From positions 39,109 through 103,108 of the forward strand of contig JAZOTM010000010.1 of the NCBI GenBank assembly GCA_045657625.1: a DNA stretch of 64,000 nt, in the 5' to 3' direction. The notes under the pieces were generated by a model. It saw nothing but the letters and a program-made list of their open reading frames with translations, made no database searches and was not told where the DNA came from. The position numbers and the translations under genes were made by a program. Below are positions 16,166 to 25,929 of the stretch, piece after piece. Source of the DNA: JAZOTM01 sp045657625. GTDB lineage: Bacteria; Bacillota; Clostridia; Lachnospirales; Lachnospiraceae. Within the stretch, counting starts at the first letter, position 1, and every line of letters begins with the position of its first letter.

Positions 16166-17929
16166 TTATACTGTCATTTTCTTTTCATTTTCTTCTGAAT
16201 ATCCATATACAACTGCCGGATTATGGCGGGAAATGCGATCAAAAACCTGTTGAATCATCCACTGATTTTGATCATTACTTGGTAAGGATAAAATTCTGCA
16301 AGGACCAAACGTCTTATTAAATACTGTCACACCAATATTGGTAGGTTTTCCATACATGGTTACATTACTTGGATACATCCAGGTAATGTCTACATATTTT
16401 ACAAAGAGACAATCGTCCTCTTTATTCGTATTATTTTTAAAAGCGGAAAACGAATGAAGTAATATGATATAATTCTCAGTCATATACAGATTCTGCGGAT
16501 ATCTCTGTACACTTGGATTTTCTAACTCTTTTTCCATTTGCTCATAGTCTACATTAGACAAATAGCTTAATCTCTTTAGCATCCGTTTTGCATCAAAAAG
16601 AGTATTTACGCCTACATACAAAAGGAAAAGTGCAAGAAAACCACACACAATAAACCAAGTTTTAATTCTCTCTATAGGGAATCCACTTCCTATATACTCA
16701 TCCTCAACATGAAGCATATAAGGTCCAAAATAGTCTTCAAACTCATCATCCGCAATGGAATATCCCGCTACATCGTTAAAATACTCAAGCAAACGGGTTT
16801 TGATATCCCGTGAAGGAGTTTCCACGTATCCCTGTAAAGTATAGGATCCTTCATTGTCTATGGCCTCCACAGCTTCTTGATATTGTGCACCATCCATAAT
16901 TGCAATAAATACATAGTCATCCCCAACTATATAATAATTCGTAGAATCATAATTATAAATCATATAGGGATTCGAATAAATTTCCAATTCTGCCGCATCA
17001 TTATCACTTACTGCTTCTATTCCATCAAAATCCAATAAATCATATCTACTCACATCTTCTGCATTTTTACTTGAAAAATATAGATTATAAAGAAACATAC
17101 ATGCAGGAATTGCCACCAGAACCATGCCTAATATGATACAAATCCCGGCTGTCCTTCTTAAATCCTTATAACTTTTTTTCAGGAGTGGATTCTTGATTCT
17201 GGCTTTTGCTTCAGCTATAGAAACAGCACTTCCCCTTACGGTTCCCATATCGGAAACCATTCCACTGGCGGATCCTCTTTCAAAACCCCAAAGTCTTTGC
17301 TTTCTTTCTGCCAACATCTTTCTTACCATAACAAAGATGCAAATAATACCTGCAAGCAGAATAATTGCCCCTATTACCAGTTCCGTTCCTATATCTTCTA
17401 AAGCCGAAGTGCTTAGGCTCACATTTCTAATTTCAAAATTGCTGCTGCTAACACCCATTGCTTCCAAGTCTTGGGTATAATAAGTAGCAATCGTTCCGTC
17501 TTCAGCCAACGCATTTGCACTTACATTTAGGGTAAGTGGTTCCGTAGTTAAACTATCTGCCTCATAATTGAGATATGCCCATGTTTCATCTGCAATCCGC
17601 TCTAATTCATCGGCAGTATCTTTATCATCCGTTCTTAATGAAACCACAGAATTGTCATCCAACCAGATTGCATAATACCAGGTACTGGTAGAAGACCCTT
17701 CTCCCTCTGTTGCAAAACAACCAAATGTCGCATCAATAGTAACCGAATAATTTCCGTCTTCTATAGATTCATAATTGTTATTCACCAATGCTTCATTATA
17801 ATCATCAAAACTGTTATTCTTTACCGCAATCCAGGTAGGATACTCTGATAACATCATGATTCCCACAACAACCATTACTCCACAGCCAATAATGGCGAGT
17901 ACATTATTCAACCACGTATTCTTTTTCAT
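16166..17929 (-). CDS. Large membrane protein of unknown function
   Basis: A 587-residue protein that I do not recognise with confidence; it recalls the clostridial DUF6709-type membrane proteins. It has a membrane segment at about 8-28, an extracytoplasmic domain (about 30-190), a second segment (VIGAIILLAGIICIFVMVRK), a cytoplasmic part, a third segment (ICIILGMVLVAIPACMFLYN), another outside domain rich in Asp/Tyr, a fourth segment (IVCGFLALFLLYVGVNTLF) and a cytoplasmic C-terminal domain of about 100 residues that looks beta-rich. The start is at 17929 with GGAGG 10 nt upstream; 19 bp separate it from the aroB stop. It sits between aroB and azlCD. Confidence 0.6.
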   Translation of the reverse strand: MKKNTWLNNVLAIIGCGVMVVVGIMMLSEYPTWIAVKNNSFDDYNEALVNNNYESIEDGNYSVTIDATFGCFATEGEGSSTSTWYYAIWLDDNSVVSLRTDDKDTADELERIADETWAYLNYEADSLTTEPLTLNVSANALAEDGTIATYYTQDLEAMGVSSSNFEIRNVSLSTSALEDIGTELVIGAIILLAGIICIFVMVRKMLAERKQRLWGFERGSASGMVSDMGTVRGSAVSIAEAKARIKNPLLKKSYKDLRRTAGICIILGMVLVAIPACMFLYNLYFSSKNAEDVSRYDLLDFDGIEAVSDNDAAELEIYSNPYMIYNYDSTNYYIVGDDYVFIAIMDGAQYQEAVEAIDNEGSYTLQGYVETPSRDIKTRLLEYFNDVAGYSIADDEFEDYFGPYMLHVEDEYIGSGFPIERIKTWFIVCGFLALFLLYVGVNTLFDAKRMLKRLSYLSNVDYEQMEKELENPSVQRYPQNLYMTENYIILLHSFSAFKNNTNKEDDCLFVKYVDITWMYPSNVTMYGKPTNIGVTVFNKTFGPCRILSLPSNDQNQWMIQQVFDRISRHNPAVVYGYSEENEKKMTV

Positions 17930-17948
17930 TCTCCCTTTTCCTCCGATA

Positions 17949-19067
17949 CTATTCTTCACAGAACATAATTTTTCTAACTTCTTCCTCCGAAATTGGAGTT
18001 GCATACATACCATCTTCAAATTGATGTATATTTCCAATTCCTTCCTGGAAAACAAATCGCAGTTTTCCATCTCTTACTTTTTTATCCGTATATAGTTTTT
18101 TCACTAAATACTCTTTATCTACGTACTCCGGAATTTCCGTAGGTAAATTCGCTTTTTTCAAAAGAGCTTCTACTCGATCAACCTCTTCCTGGGTTACATA
18201 GCCACGTTCCAAGCCCATTCTTGCCTGGAACAAAAGACCGATAGCCACCGCCTCTCCATGCAACAAACGATAGTCACTGGCTGTTTCCACAGCACGTCCC
18301 ACAGTATGCCCTAAATTCAAAACTTCTCTTCGTCCTGTGGTTTCATGTTCATCTTCCATTACCACAGCGTATTTTATCTGGCAATTTTTTTCCGCCACAA
18401 AACTACAAACTGATGGGTCCAACCGGAAAAAATCCTCAATGTGCTTTTCCAGATAATTGAAAAAACCTTCATCCGCCAAGCAAGCATGTTTAATGGTTTC
18501 TGCCAAACCGCTGGATAGCTCTCTCTTCGGCAGGGTTTCCCATGCCTTTACATCAATGTATACCTTTTTCGGCTGATTAAATATTCCTATCAAATTAGTA
18601 GCTCGTGGTGTATCTACTGCGGTTTTTCCTCCAACCGAAGCGTCTGCGGCTGCCAAATGTGTGGTTGCATAATTGATAAAGGGAACTCCTCGACCAAAGG
18701 TACCTGCTGTAAATCCCGCTAAGTCTGTTACCACTCCGCCCCCAACGGCTACCACGCAACAGTCTCTACGATACTCTTTTTCCAACATGGCATCTTCCAC
18801 ATATTCCTTCATGGCTCTAGTCTTATTCTTTTCCCCATGAGGGATCACAAACAAATCTGCCTGATATCCGGCTTCCAACAGCTTCTGATAAATAGGCTCT
18901 GCATACAAAGGCGCCACACTATCATCTGTCACCACCGCAAATTTTTTGATGTTCCCGACTAATCCCTGCTTCAAATCTTCGATGAATTTCTCTTCCAATC
19001 CATACCCGATTTCAATTTCATAGGAGTCATCCACCACTTTTTTTAACTCTACCTGAAATCTACTCAT
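17949..19067 (-). CDS. aroB: 3-dehydroquinate synthase
   Basis: A 372-residue AroB, the second step of the shikimate pathway (DAHP to 3-dehydroquinate; NAD and a divalent metal needed). Motifs seen: PHGEKNKT, VAVGGGVVTDLAGFTAGTF, the DASVGGKTAVD stretch, LSSGLAETIKHA with metal ligand Glu, and NLGHTVGRAVE plus LLHGEAVAIGL with metal-binding His. No other aro gene lies next to it; it follows rsmI by 16 bp in the same direction. Confidence 0.95.
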   Translation of the reverse strand: MSRFQVELKKVVDDSYEIEIGYGLEEKFIEDLKQGLVGNIKKFAVVTDDSVAPLYAEPIYQKLLEAGYQADLFVIPHGEKNKTRAMKEYVEDAMLEKEYRRDCCVVAVGGGVVTDLAGFTAGTFGRGVPFINYATTHLAAADASVGGKTAVDTPRATNLIGIFNQPKKVYIDVKAWETLPKRELSSGLAETIKHACLADEGFFNYLEKHIEDFFRLDPSVCSFVAEKNCQIKYAVVMEDEHETTGRREVLNLGHTVGRAVETASDYRLLHGEAVAIGLLFQARMGLERGYVTQEEVDRVEALLKKANLPTEIPEYVDKEYLVKKLYTDKKVRDGKLRFVFQEGIGNIHQFEDGMYATPISEEEVRKIMFCEE

Positions 19068-19083
19068 CTAAGTCCTCCACTTT

Positions 19084-19923
19084 CTACGATAACAACCCTT
19101 GGTACACATCTCGTTTCGAAATTCCCCGGTCCTTCGCAACCGCTTTCATAGCCTCTTTCTTTTCCATGCCCTGACTTAAATACAGTTCCATGTGTTCTTC
19201 CAAAGACAGTTCTTCAAAGCTTTGTTGCCGTTCCTTTTTGATTTCTTCCCGACTTTTTCCGGCAATGACCAAAACATATTCCCCTCTCGGTTCATTGTCG
19301 GCATAATATAATAAGACATCATCAAGTGTCGTTTTCATCGTTTCTTCATGTTTTTTTGTCAATTCACGACAGACTGAGACAGAGCGATTTCCTAAATGCT
19401 CTCGTAATTCTTCTAAGGTTTTTACCAAATGATGGGGTGCTTCATACAGCATAATGGTTCTGGTTTCCTGTTCCAGCTCCTTCAAAATCTCTGCACGTTC
19501 TTTTTTATCCCTGGGTAAAAATGCCTCAAAAGCAAATCTTCTGGTGTCCTGACCGGACATGGTAAGCGCAGTCACACAAGCCGCCGGCCCCGGCAAACTG
19601 GTAACCGTAATGCCGGCATCCAGTGCTACCTTCACCAATACTTCTCCCGGATCTGAGATTCCCGGTGTTCCTGCATCCGTAATCACGGCTATATTTTCCC
19701 CTTTTTGCAACTTTTGCAGCAATTCGTAAGCTTTTTCCGTTTTATTGAACTCATGATAGCTTGTCATGGGTGTCTTAATCTCAAAATGATTCAACAGCTT
19801 AATGGAATTTCGCGTATCCTCTGCCGCAATCAAATCTACTTCTTTTAAGGTTCTCAACACACGAAACGTAATATCCTCCAAATTGCCAATGGGCGTTGCG
19901 CATAAATACAAGGTTCCTGACAT
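19084..19923 (-). CDS. rsmI: 16S rRNA (cytidine1402-2'-O)-methyltransferase
   Basis: A 279-residue SAM-dependent methyltransferase of the tetrapyrrole-methylase fold that modifies C1402 of 16S rRNA. The family start GTLYLCATPIGNLEDITFRV and the motifs AAEDTRNSIKLLNHF, VITDAGTPGISDPGE and SLPGPAACVTAL are present. A C-terminal helical region (EELSLEEHMELYLSQGMEKKEA) follows. Its ATG is one base after the lgt stop. Confidence 0.95.
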   Translation of the reverse strand: MSGTLYLCATPIGNLEDITFRVLRTLKEVDLIAAEDTRNSIKLLNHFEIKTPMTSYHEFNKTEKAYELLQKLQKGENIAVITDAGTPGISDPGEVLVKVALDAGITVTSLPGPAACVTALTMSGQDTRRFAFEAFLPRDKKERAEILKELEQETRTIMLYEAPHHLVKTLEELREHLGNRSVSVCRELTKKHEETMKTTLDDVLLYYADNEPRGEYVLVIAGKSREEIKKERQQSFEELSLEEHMELYLSQGMEKKEAMKAVAKDRGISKRDVYQGLLS

Positions 19924-19924
19924 G

Positions 19925-20701
19925 TTATTCCTCTACTTCCTGCACACGGTTTGATGGAAACTTTGGTGCAATCACAAAAAAGAGAACACCAAATGCAAAA
20001 ATTCCAATGGAAATCAGCTGCGAGGTAGAGAGAACTCCCACAAAACCTCGCACTTCGTCTCCACGGAAAAATTCAATCACAAATCTTCCTACTCCATAAA
20101 GCATAAAATAGGCTGCTGCTACGCGACCTTTTACCTTTGTCTTGGTAGAAAAATAAAGCAATAAAGCAAAAAACAAGAAATCTCCGGCACTGGACAACAA
20201 CTGTGTTGGAATCAAATCCACGTTGTTTGGTGCAAAGGAAGAATGATGGAAAGTCACGTGAAACCAAGAGTCGGTCTCCTTTCCATAGCAACATCCTGCA
20301 CAAAAACAACCAATTCTTCCGAACCCCTGCGCTGCAGAAACCGAAGGCATAACTAAATCAAAATAATCAATAAATGCGATCTTTTTGATATGCTGTACAT
20401 AGATATAACTTGCCAGCACACCGCCGATAATTCCGCCATAAACCACATATCCGGCGGTAAAATCCCATAAAATGGAGGGGTCTGCTAAGATTTCTTTCCA
20501 TTCTACAATGTAGTACAAAATACGGGTACCTAAAAAACCGCCAATGACGGCGCATCCAAGAATCCCCCATAAAATATCCTCACTCAATCCCTTCTTTTTT
20601 CCCCGATAAATGGAAAAATATAGGGCAAACAAAAAACCAACGGCAATCATAAGACCATACATATGAAATGTAACCGGTCCAATCACAATATCATTAAACA
20701 T
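19925..20701 (-). CDS. lgt: Prolipoprotein diacylglyceryl transferase
   Basis: A 258-residue membrane enzyme that attaches diacylglycerol to the lipobox Cys of prolipoproteins. About seven membrane segments are predicted. The conserved pieces are FHMYGLMIAVGFL, GGIIGGVLASYIY, and AAQGFGRIGCFCAGCCYGKE (the Lgt signature with the essential Arg). The start is set at 20701 (AAGGAG before ATG). It can act on the lipoprotein at 11606-12781. Confidence 0.95.
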   Translation of the reverse strand: MFNDIVIGPVTFHMYGLMIAVGFLFALYFSIYRGKKKGLSEDILWGILGCAVIGGFLGTRILYYIVEWKEILADPSILWDFTAGYVVYGGIIGGVLASYIYVQHIKKIAFIDYFDLVMPSVSAAQGFGRIGCFCAGCCYGKETDSWFHVTFHHSSFAPNNVDLIPTQLLSSAGDFLFFALLLYFSTKTKVKGRVAAAYFMLYGVGRFVIEFFRGDEVRGFVGVLSTSQLISIGIFAFGVLFFVIAPKFPSNRVQEVEE

Positions 20702-20771
20702 GTTACTCTCCTTTTTACCGATACACTCAGTTCGACAATCTCCTCCGGCAGACCGTTCTGCCACTCACTTG

Positions 20772-21533
20772 CTAAGTGTCCTTACTTCGATATAAATCCA
20801 AAATTTCTTGTGTATATACTTTGGGTGATTCGTAAACAATCAACGGTTTCTCGACTTTTAGCCGAGGTTTTCCACCTTTTGTCCCTTCTATCAACACCAT
20901 GTTGGGTTCTTTATCCACATAAGGATAAACCAAACGCATTCTTTTTGGCTCCAAACGATAAGACACCATTTTGGCAAAAATTTCTGCCATGCGAAAAGGT
21001 CTATGAACCATATAAAAGTGTCCACCCGGCTTCAATAATCTGGATGCTTCACGGATTACATCCTCTAAAGTACAAAGCACCTCGTGTCTTGCAATATACA
21101 AGGCCTCGTCTTTATTAGGCAGTCCATGTTGATTTGTCATGTAAGGTGGGTTCGACGTTACGACTTCAAAAGAAGATGCCCCAAAAATTTTGGAAGCATC
21201 TTTGATATCCCCAAGTTCGATGTGTACTTTCTCTTCTAAGTGGTTCATTGCCACACTACGACGTGCCATATCGGCACTTTCCTCCTGAATTTCCAGTCCG
21301 ATAAACTCTTTGCCTTCTGTCTTCGCCTCTAACAAAATGGGAATCACACCGGTTCCTGTTCCCAAATCAATGGCACGTCCGCCGGGTTTCACTGTTGCAA
21401 AGTTGCTCAACAGTACCGCATCCATGCCGAAACAAAATTTGGTTTTTTCCTGAATAATTCCATATCCGCTGCATTGCAGGTCATCAATTCGTTCACCGGG
21501 CTTTAAATCAGTCGTCCAATTTGGATTTTCCAC
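20772..21533 (-). CDS. tRNA1(Val) A37 N6-methyltransferase-like protein
   Basis: A 253-residue class I SAM-dependent methyltransferase of the TrmN6/YfiC type. It has GTGTGVIPILLEAK as the SAM-binding loop, LEIQEESADMARRSV after it, and the NPPY catalytic tetrapeptide (EVVTSNPPYM) typical of adenine N6-methylation. It begins with GTG after GGAGG and overlaps the end of ricT by 26 bp. The pair ricT-yfiC-like is common in Firmicutes. The target nucleotide is inferred from the family. Confidence 0.88.
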   Translation of the reverse strand: MENPNWTTDLKPGERIDDLQCSGYGIIQEKTKFCFGMDAVLLSNFATVKPGGRAIDLGTGTGVIPILLEAKTEGKEFIGLEIQEESADMARRSVAMNHLEEKVHIELGDIKDASKIFGASSFEVVTSNPPYMTNQHGLPNKDEALYIARHEVLCTLEDVIREASRLLKPGGHFYMVHRPFRMAEIFAKMVSYRLEPKRMRLVYPYVDKEPNMVLIEGTKGGKPRLKVEKPLIVYESPKVYTQEILDLYRSKDT

Positions 21534-22410
21534 CCTTGTCCTCCAGGCTCTTCAGCTCTTTCATTTCTTCTTCTGAAAGGGATTGATCCTTTCTTCTTCT
21601 CGGTTTAAACTTCAAATCCTCGGTAGGATACTCTCGTAATTCTTTGGTATCATTCACTTCTACTAAAACCTTCACCAACTGACGAAGCACGTTCACACTC
21701 TGCACATCTCCACGTAAGCCATCCTTTGTGGTCACTGTCTCGCCAACCACCGGCAATCTACTATTCAAGTATTCGTAGGTTTCCTGCTCGTTTTTCAGGC
21801 AGCACATCAATCTTCCACAGGTTCCTGAAATTTTCGTCGGATTCAAGGAAAGATTCTGTTCCTTTGCCATTTTAATAGAAACCGGAGCAAAATCCGATAA
21901 ATAAGCTTTGCAACACAATTCTCTACCGCAAATACCAATTCCGCCTAAGATTTTGGTCTCGTCACGCACACCAATCTGTCTTAATTCAATTCTGGTACGG
22001 AATACCGCTGCCAAATCCTTTACCAATTCACGGAAATCAATTCGTCCATCTGCGGTAAAATAAAACAACAATTTGTTATTATCAAAGGTATATTCTGCAC
22101 CTACTAATTTCATGGATAACTCATGTTTTTTGATCTTATCCAAACAGATTTTATAAGCTTCTGTCTCTTTTTCTTTGTTTTTCTCATAAGTTGTATCGTC
22201 CTCCGGTGTTGCCACACGAATTACCGCTTTCAACGGCTGGATTACTTTTTCGTCCGGCACTTCCTTCGGTGCAATTAATACGGTTCCGTACTCTACCCCT
22301 CTGGCGGTTTCAACAATTACGTGATCATACACATCAATGTCAAAATCCAATGGATCAAAATAATATATCTTACCGGTATTCCGGAAACGTACGCCCACTA
22401 CGTTAGTCAT
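21508..22410 (-). CDS. ricT: PSP1-domain protein (RicT/YaaT)
   Basis: A 300-residue protein with the PSP1 domain. In Bacillus, RicT with RicA and RicF directs RNase Y cleavage of some mRNAs and promotes sporulation. The cysteines that bind an Fe-S cluster in that complex are visible in GICGRELCCKAYLS and TCGRLMCCLKNE. The N-terminus VGVRFRNTGKIYYFDP is typical. It lies between holB and trmN6, the same order as in Bacillus (holB-yaaT-yabA/yabB). Confidence 0.93.
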   Translation of the reverse strand: MTNVVGVRFRNTGKIYYFDPLDFDIDVYDHVIVETARGVEYGTVLIAPKEVPDEKVIQPLKAVIRVATPEDDTTYEKNKEKETEAYKICLDKIKKHELSMKLVGAEYTFDNNKLLFYFTADGRIDFRELVKDLAAVFRTRIELRQIGVRDETKILGGIGICGRELCCKAYLSDFAPVSIKMAKEQNLSLNPTKISGTCGRLMCCLKNEQETYEYLNSRLPVVGETVTTKDGLRGDVQSVNVLRQLVKVLVEVNDTKELREYPTEDLKFKPRRRKDQSLSEEEMKELKSLEDKGGKSKLDD

Positions 22411-22413
22411 TTT

Positions 22414-23403
22414 CTAGTTCTCCTTTATTGTCAGCAACAAAAGCTCCATTGTCAGCTCATAATTTACATTCGCTTCTAATCGTCTTCTGGCTTTTTCCAC
22501 AGCCTCAAGAATCGTTTCTATCCCCTGATAGGAGCTTTTTTCTGCTTGTTTTCTAATATCGTAAACCTCATCCCGAAAGACAAGTTGATCTACTTCCATA
22601 GTCGCTTTATATAATAACACATCTCGAAACCAAATTAAGATGAAATCAAAATATTCCTGGATGGTTAATTTGTATTCTTCCAGCTGTTTTACGCCCATAA
22701 TCAATTCCCAGACTTCCATATCCGGCAATCGCTTAATCAACTGGACTACCGATTGACGCATTTCATTAAAATCTTCGGAGGAAGCCAACTGAATGGCTCT
22801 TCCCACATTTCCTTGTGCAAATGCCACACAAATATTGGCGTCGTAATCCGGCACCTTATAGTCTTCCATCAAACATTTCTTGATATCCTCATCTCGTACT
22901 GCTCGCAAATCCAGGCGCACGCAACGAGACAAAATCGTTGGTAAAAATAAGTCCGCATTGGTGGTCAAAAGTAAAATTACCGCATATTTCGGAGGTTCTT
23001 CAATGGTTTTCAAAATTGCATTTTGAGCCTGAACATTCATTTTTTCCGCCTCGTCCACTATGTAAACCTTGTAAGGGCTGGCATATGGCTTTATATCAAT
23101 GGTGTTATTGATCTGCTCACGCACTTCGTCAACGGAAATCACATTTGGCTTTTCGTGACGTACATAGATAATGTCCGGCTGATTGTGATGAGACGCTTGT
23201 ATACAAGACTTACACTCTCCGCAAGGCTCTGTGCCTCCCTTTTCACACTGCAAGGTTTGCGCAAATGCTTCTGCCAGCATCATTTTTCCGGACAAATTCT
23301 GTCCGTTTAAAATATATGCATGACTCACCTTTCCATTGGAAATACCCATTTTTAAATGTTCTATAATACTTTTATGTCCAATAATCTCTGTAAATCCTGC
23401 CAT
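22414..23403 (-). CDS. holB: DNA polymerase III delta-prime subunit
   Basis: A 329-residue AAA+ clamp-loader subunit. The zinc cysteines are in CEKGGTEPCGECKSCIQ (about 53-69), the P-loop region is NGQNLSGKMMLAEAFA, and the arginine-finger/sensor stretch is TILSRCVRLDLR. It helps load the DnaN clamp, encoded at 53068-54180, onto primed DNA. The ribosome site is weak. Confidence 0.93.
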   Translation of the reverse strand: MAGFTEIIGHKSIIEHLKMGISNGKVSHAYILNGQNLSGKMMLAEAFAQTLQCEKGGTEPCGECKSCIQASHHNQPDIIYVRHEKPNVISVDEVREQINNTIDIKPYASPYKVYIVDEAEKMNVQAQNAILKTIEEPPKYAVILLLTTNADLFLPTILSRCVRLDLRAVRDEDIKKCLMEDYKVPDYDANICVAFAQGNVGRAIQLASSEDFNEMRQSVVQLIKRLPDMEVWELIMGVKQLEEYKLTIQEYFDFILIWFRDVLLYKATMEVDQLVFRDEVYDIRKQAEKSSYQGIETILEAVEKARRRLEANVNYELTMELLLLTIKEN

Positions 23404-23418
23404 AACGTCGACTCTTTC

Positions 23419-23859
23419 TTACGTAATAATATCAATCAGCAAACCTTCGATTTCACCGATTCGCTTTAATATATCCAGATGATTTTTCTCATCTTCCATT
23501 AATTCTTTGGCCAATTCATCCAAATTGGCATCTATCAGCTTGATAATTCCATATACACGGTGGCGTCCCTTACGATCCAAAAAATTCTCTCTGGAAAATT
23601 CATGGGAACGATTCACAATTTCATTCAAAAACTCTTTGATCTGGCCGCGATATTTCTTTAACTCACGGATATCCATATGCTTGGCAATTAAATTGCCCTG
23701 CACGGAAATATCCTTTAACATCACATTCAGTTTTTCCTGTAAATCCGCATCCTCAATGGCACTGGTCAATGTGAATTTAAAGCTGTCATCGGTATTATCT
23801 ACTTTTTGTGTTTGCGAGGTCTGTTGTACCCCTTGTGTTTCTCCAATTCGAATCGCCAT
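23419..23859 (-). CDS. yaaR: YaaR family protein (DUF327)
   Basis: A 146-residue, mostly helical protein of the DUF327/YaaR family (ITSFLQ-like core: LKKYRGQIKEFLNEIVNRSH, then GRHRVYGIIKLIDANLDELA). The molecular function is unknown. In Bacillus it lies directly upstream of holB, as here. AAAGGAG precedes its ATG. Confidence 0.88.
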   Translation of the reverse strand: MAIRIGETQGVQQTSQTQKVDNTDDSFKFTLTSAIEDADLQEKLNVMLKDISVQGNLIAKHMDIRELKKYRGQIKEFLNEIVNRSHEFSRENFLDRKGRHRVYGIIKLIDANLDELAKELMEDEKNHLDILKRIGEIEGLLIDIIT

Positions 23860-23878
23860 AGGATACTCCTTTCGATTC

Positions 23879-24466
23879 TTACATATTTTCTAAACAATAA
23901 CTCTTTACTTTTTCTACTGTATCCTGCAAATGATCATTTAAAAATCGAAGTGTTACCTCCGCATTTTTTAAGTTTTCTTCGGAAAAATCCTCTTCATCTG
24001 CCAGGAAACGACGGCACATTTCCGCATATTTCGGGAATTCTTCGCTGCGTTCTCGATCCAAAGCACGCTGTAAACGAATGCCATCATCTATTTCTATATA
24101 AATCGGCAAAACTTGGTCTTTTCCAAAGTAATGTCGCATTTTTTCATAAGCTTCCAAAGTTCCAATCACCAAGTAATTTCCTTTTTCCAAGTCCACCTGG
24201 CCATCATCTACCGTAAAATACTTCCAAACACCAAGTACCGTGTCATAACTGCGTACTTCCACAACCTTATTTTCTGCGGTAAGCTGGTCTAATTTTGCTT
24301 CATCCACAAAAAAATATTCCACACCATCCACTTCATTGACCCGAATCGGTCTTGTCGTATACGGAACAATTCGGCGCAAATCCAGTTCCTCATCTGCAAT
24401 CAATCTTTTATAAATCGTATCTTTTCCTGAGGAGCTTTTCCCCATTAAACAAAAAATCTTTCCCAT
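23879..24466 (-). CDS. Guanylate kinase-like protein
   Basis: A 195-residue P-loop kinase of the guanylate kinase fold: GKSSSGKDTIYKRL (Walker A with Lys-Asp), then VPYTTRPIRVNEVDGVEYFF, the GMP-binding segment. The C-terminal lid and arginines (DDGIRLQRALDRER) are present. It follows the PLP decarboxylase gene, as in the Firmicute arrangement speA/yaaO-tmk/gmk-yaaR-holB where a nucleotide kinase occupies this slot. It may be a second gmk; a paralogue elsewhere would make this an accessory copy. Confidence 0.8.
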   Translation of the reverse strand: MGKIFCLMGKSSSGKDTIYKRLIADEELDLRRIVPYTTRPIRVNEVDGVEYFFVDEAKLDQLTAENKVVEVRSYDTVLGVWKYFTVDDGQVDLEKGNYLVIGTLEAYEKMRHYFGKDQVLPIYIEIDDGIRLQRALDRERSEEFPKYAEMCRRFLADEEDFSEENLKNAEVTLRFLNDHLQDTVEKVKSYCLENM

Positions 24467-24513
24467 GTCTGTCTCTTTTCTAAAGGTTACCTTTTAGTAT
24501 ACTCTAAAATGCC

Positions 24514-25929
24514 CTATTTCACAACGTTTAGGGCGGATAAAGACGCATCGAGAGGCCCCTGCACTTCGTATCCTTTTTTCTTTAAATTCACTATTTTTTG
24601 AAGCAAATCACCCTCCAGGATTTCCCCCGGTGTCACCAACGGTATCCCCGGTGGATATAAATAAATGTATTCTCCGGATACACAACCCGCTGCTTCCTGT
24701 AATGGAACTGTTGTTTTTACAGCATCCTCAGACTCATAGATTTCCAGAGTTTTCTCCCGCGCTCGATACAGAGAAACCGGTAACATCGGCATCTTTTTTC
24801 CTGCTTCCAGTTCCCGATCCAGTTCATGTAACGCCTGTAACAAGCGTTGGAACCCCTCCGGAAAATCGTAAATACTGGTCATAGCTGTCACATAAGTAGT
24901 TGCCGCCATTTCCATCTCCAGGTGATAGGTTTCCCGCAAGCGTTCCGCCAATTCCACTCCGGTAATTCCCGTATCTCCGGTCATAATCAGTAGTTTCCCA
25001 AAGTCAAAATCATATGCTTCCCTTTGGGTAAAGTCCTCTTTTCTCACCACATGCAAATGTTTTAGCGTCTTAGTACTCTCATAAAAATCCTGTAATAAAG
25101 ACTCATATGATGCAAACAATTCCTCTCTCTGTTCCTGCAAAAGTGTGACACACCGATCCATGGATGCCATAAACACATAGGAAGGCGAGCTAGTTTGGTA
25201 AATCCCTAAAAACCGTTGCACTTCCTCTTTTTTTACCAAATTTCCCCGGCGATGCAAAATTGCAGTCTGCGTCAGTGAAGGCAAAGTCTTATGCAAGCTT
25301 TGAATCACCACATCTGCTCCACAATGCAACGCAGTGTCCGGAAACGCCTTGGAAAACCCAAAATGTGCTCCATGTGCCTCATCTACAACCAAAGGCACCC
25401 CATGGCTATGGGCAATATCCGCGATACTTGTAATATCACTTACTACACCATCGTAGGTTGGACTTGTTAAAAAAACCGCCTGAATCTCCGGATTTTCTTC
25501 CAAGGCCAATGCCACCTGCTTAGGCGAAATACACCCCTGCAACCCCAGGGCCGTCTCTTCCGGGAACAAGTAAACCGGGCGCAAATGCCGTAAATAAATG
25601 GCATGATACACGGCCTTATGACAATTTCTGGCCACCAAAATCTGTGCTCCAAAGGGAACGGCCGCACTGAGCGCAGCCAATATTCCTCCGCTACTTCCAT
25701 TCACCAGAAAAAAGGAGTCTTCTGCTCCCCAAAGTTTCGCCGCACCCTCCATAGACTCTTTTAAAATGCCCTCCGGATGATGCAAATTATCAAACCCATC
25801 AATTTCTGTAATATCTATCTTTGCCGGTTCTCCGATTTCCAGGCTTTTTCTTTTGTGTCCCGGCATGTGAAATGGATAAGCATTGGTTTTTTCATAGGTT
25901 TTTAACTCTTGTAACAAGGTTTTTTCCAT
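24514..25929 (-). CDS. Orn/Lys/Arg decarboxylase-family PLP enzyme
   Basis: A 471-residue fold-I PLP enzyme related to arginine/lysine/ornithine decarboxylases (Bacillus SpeA/YaaO type). It starts with PFHMPGHKR and has DITEIDGFDNLHHPEGILKE, LVVDEAHGAHFGF (Asp for the PLP ring nitrogen) and SLHKTLPSLTQ, whose Lys forms the Schiff base. A C-terminal domain ends with YPPGIPLVTPGE, typical for the family. Its ATG follows the stop codon of the AbiEii-like gene directly, which suggests coupled translation. The amino-acid substrate is not readable. Confidence 0.9.
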   Translation of the reverse strand: MEKTLLQELKTYEKTNAYPFHMPGHKRKSLEIGEPAKIDITEIDGFDNLHHPEGILKESMEGAAKLWGAEDSFFLVNGSSGGILAALSAAVPFGAQILVARNCHKAVYHAIYLRHLRPVYLFPEETALGLQGCISPKQVALALEENPEIQAVFLTSPTYDGVVSDITSIADIAHSHGVPLVVDEAHGAHFGFSKAFPDTALHCGADVVIQSLHKTLPSLTQTAILHRRGNLVKKEEVQRFLGIYQTSSPSYVFMASMDRCVTLLQEQREELFASYESLLQDFYESTKTLKHLHVVRKEDFTQREAYDFDFGKLLIMTGDTGITGVELAERLRETYHLEMEMAATTYVTAMTSIYDFPEGFQRLLQALHELDRELEAGKKMPMLPVSLYRAREKTLEIYESEDAVKTTVPLQEAAGCVSGEYIYLYPPGIPLVTPGEILEGDLLQKIVNLKKKGYEVQGPLDASLSALNVVK

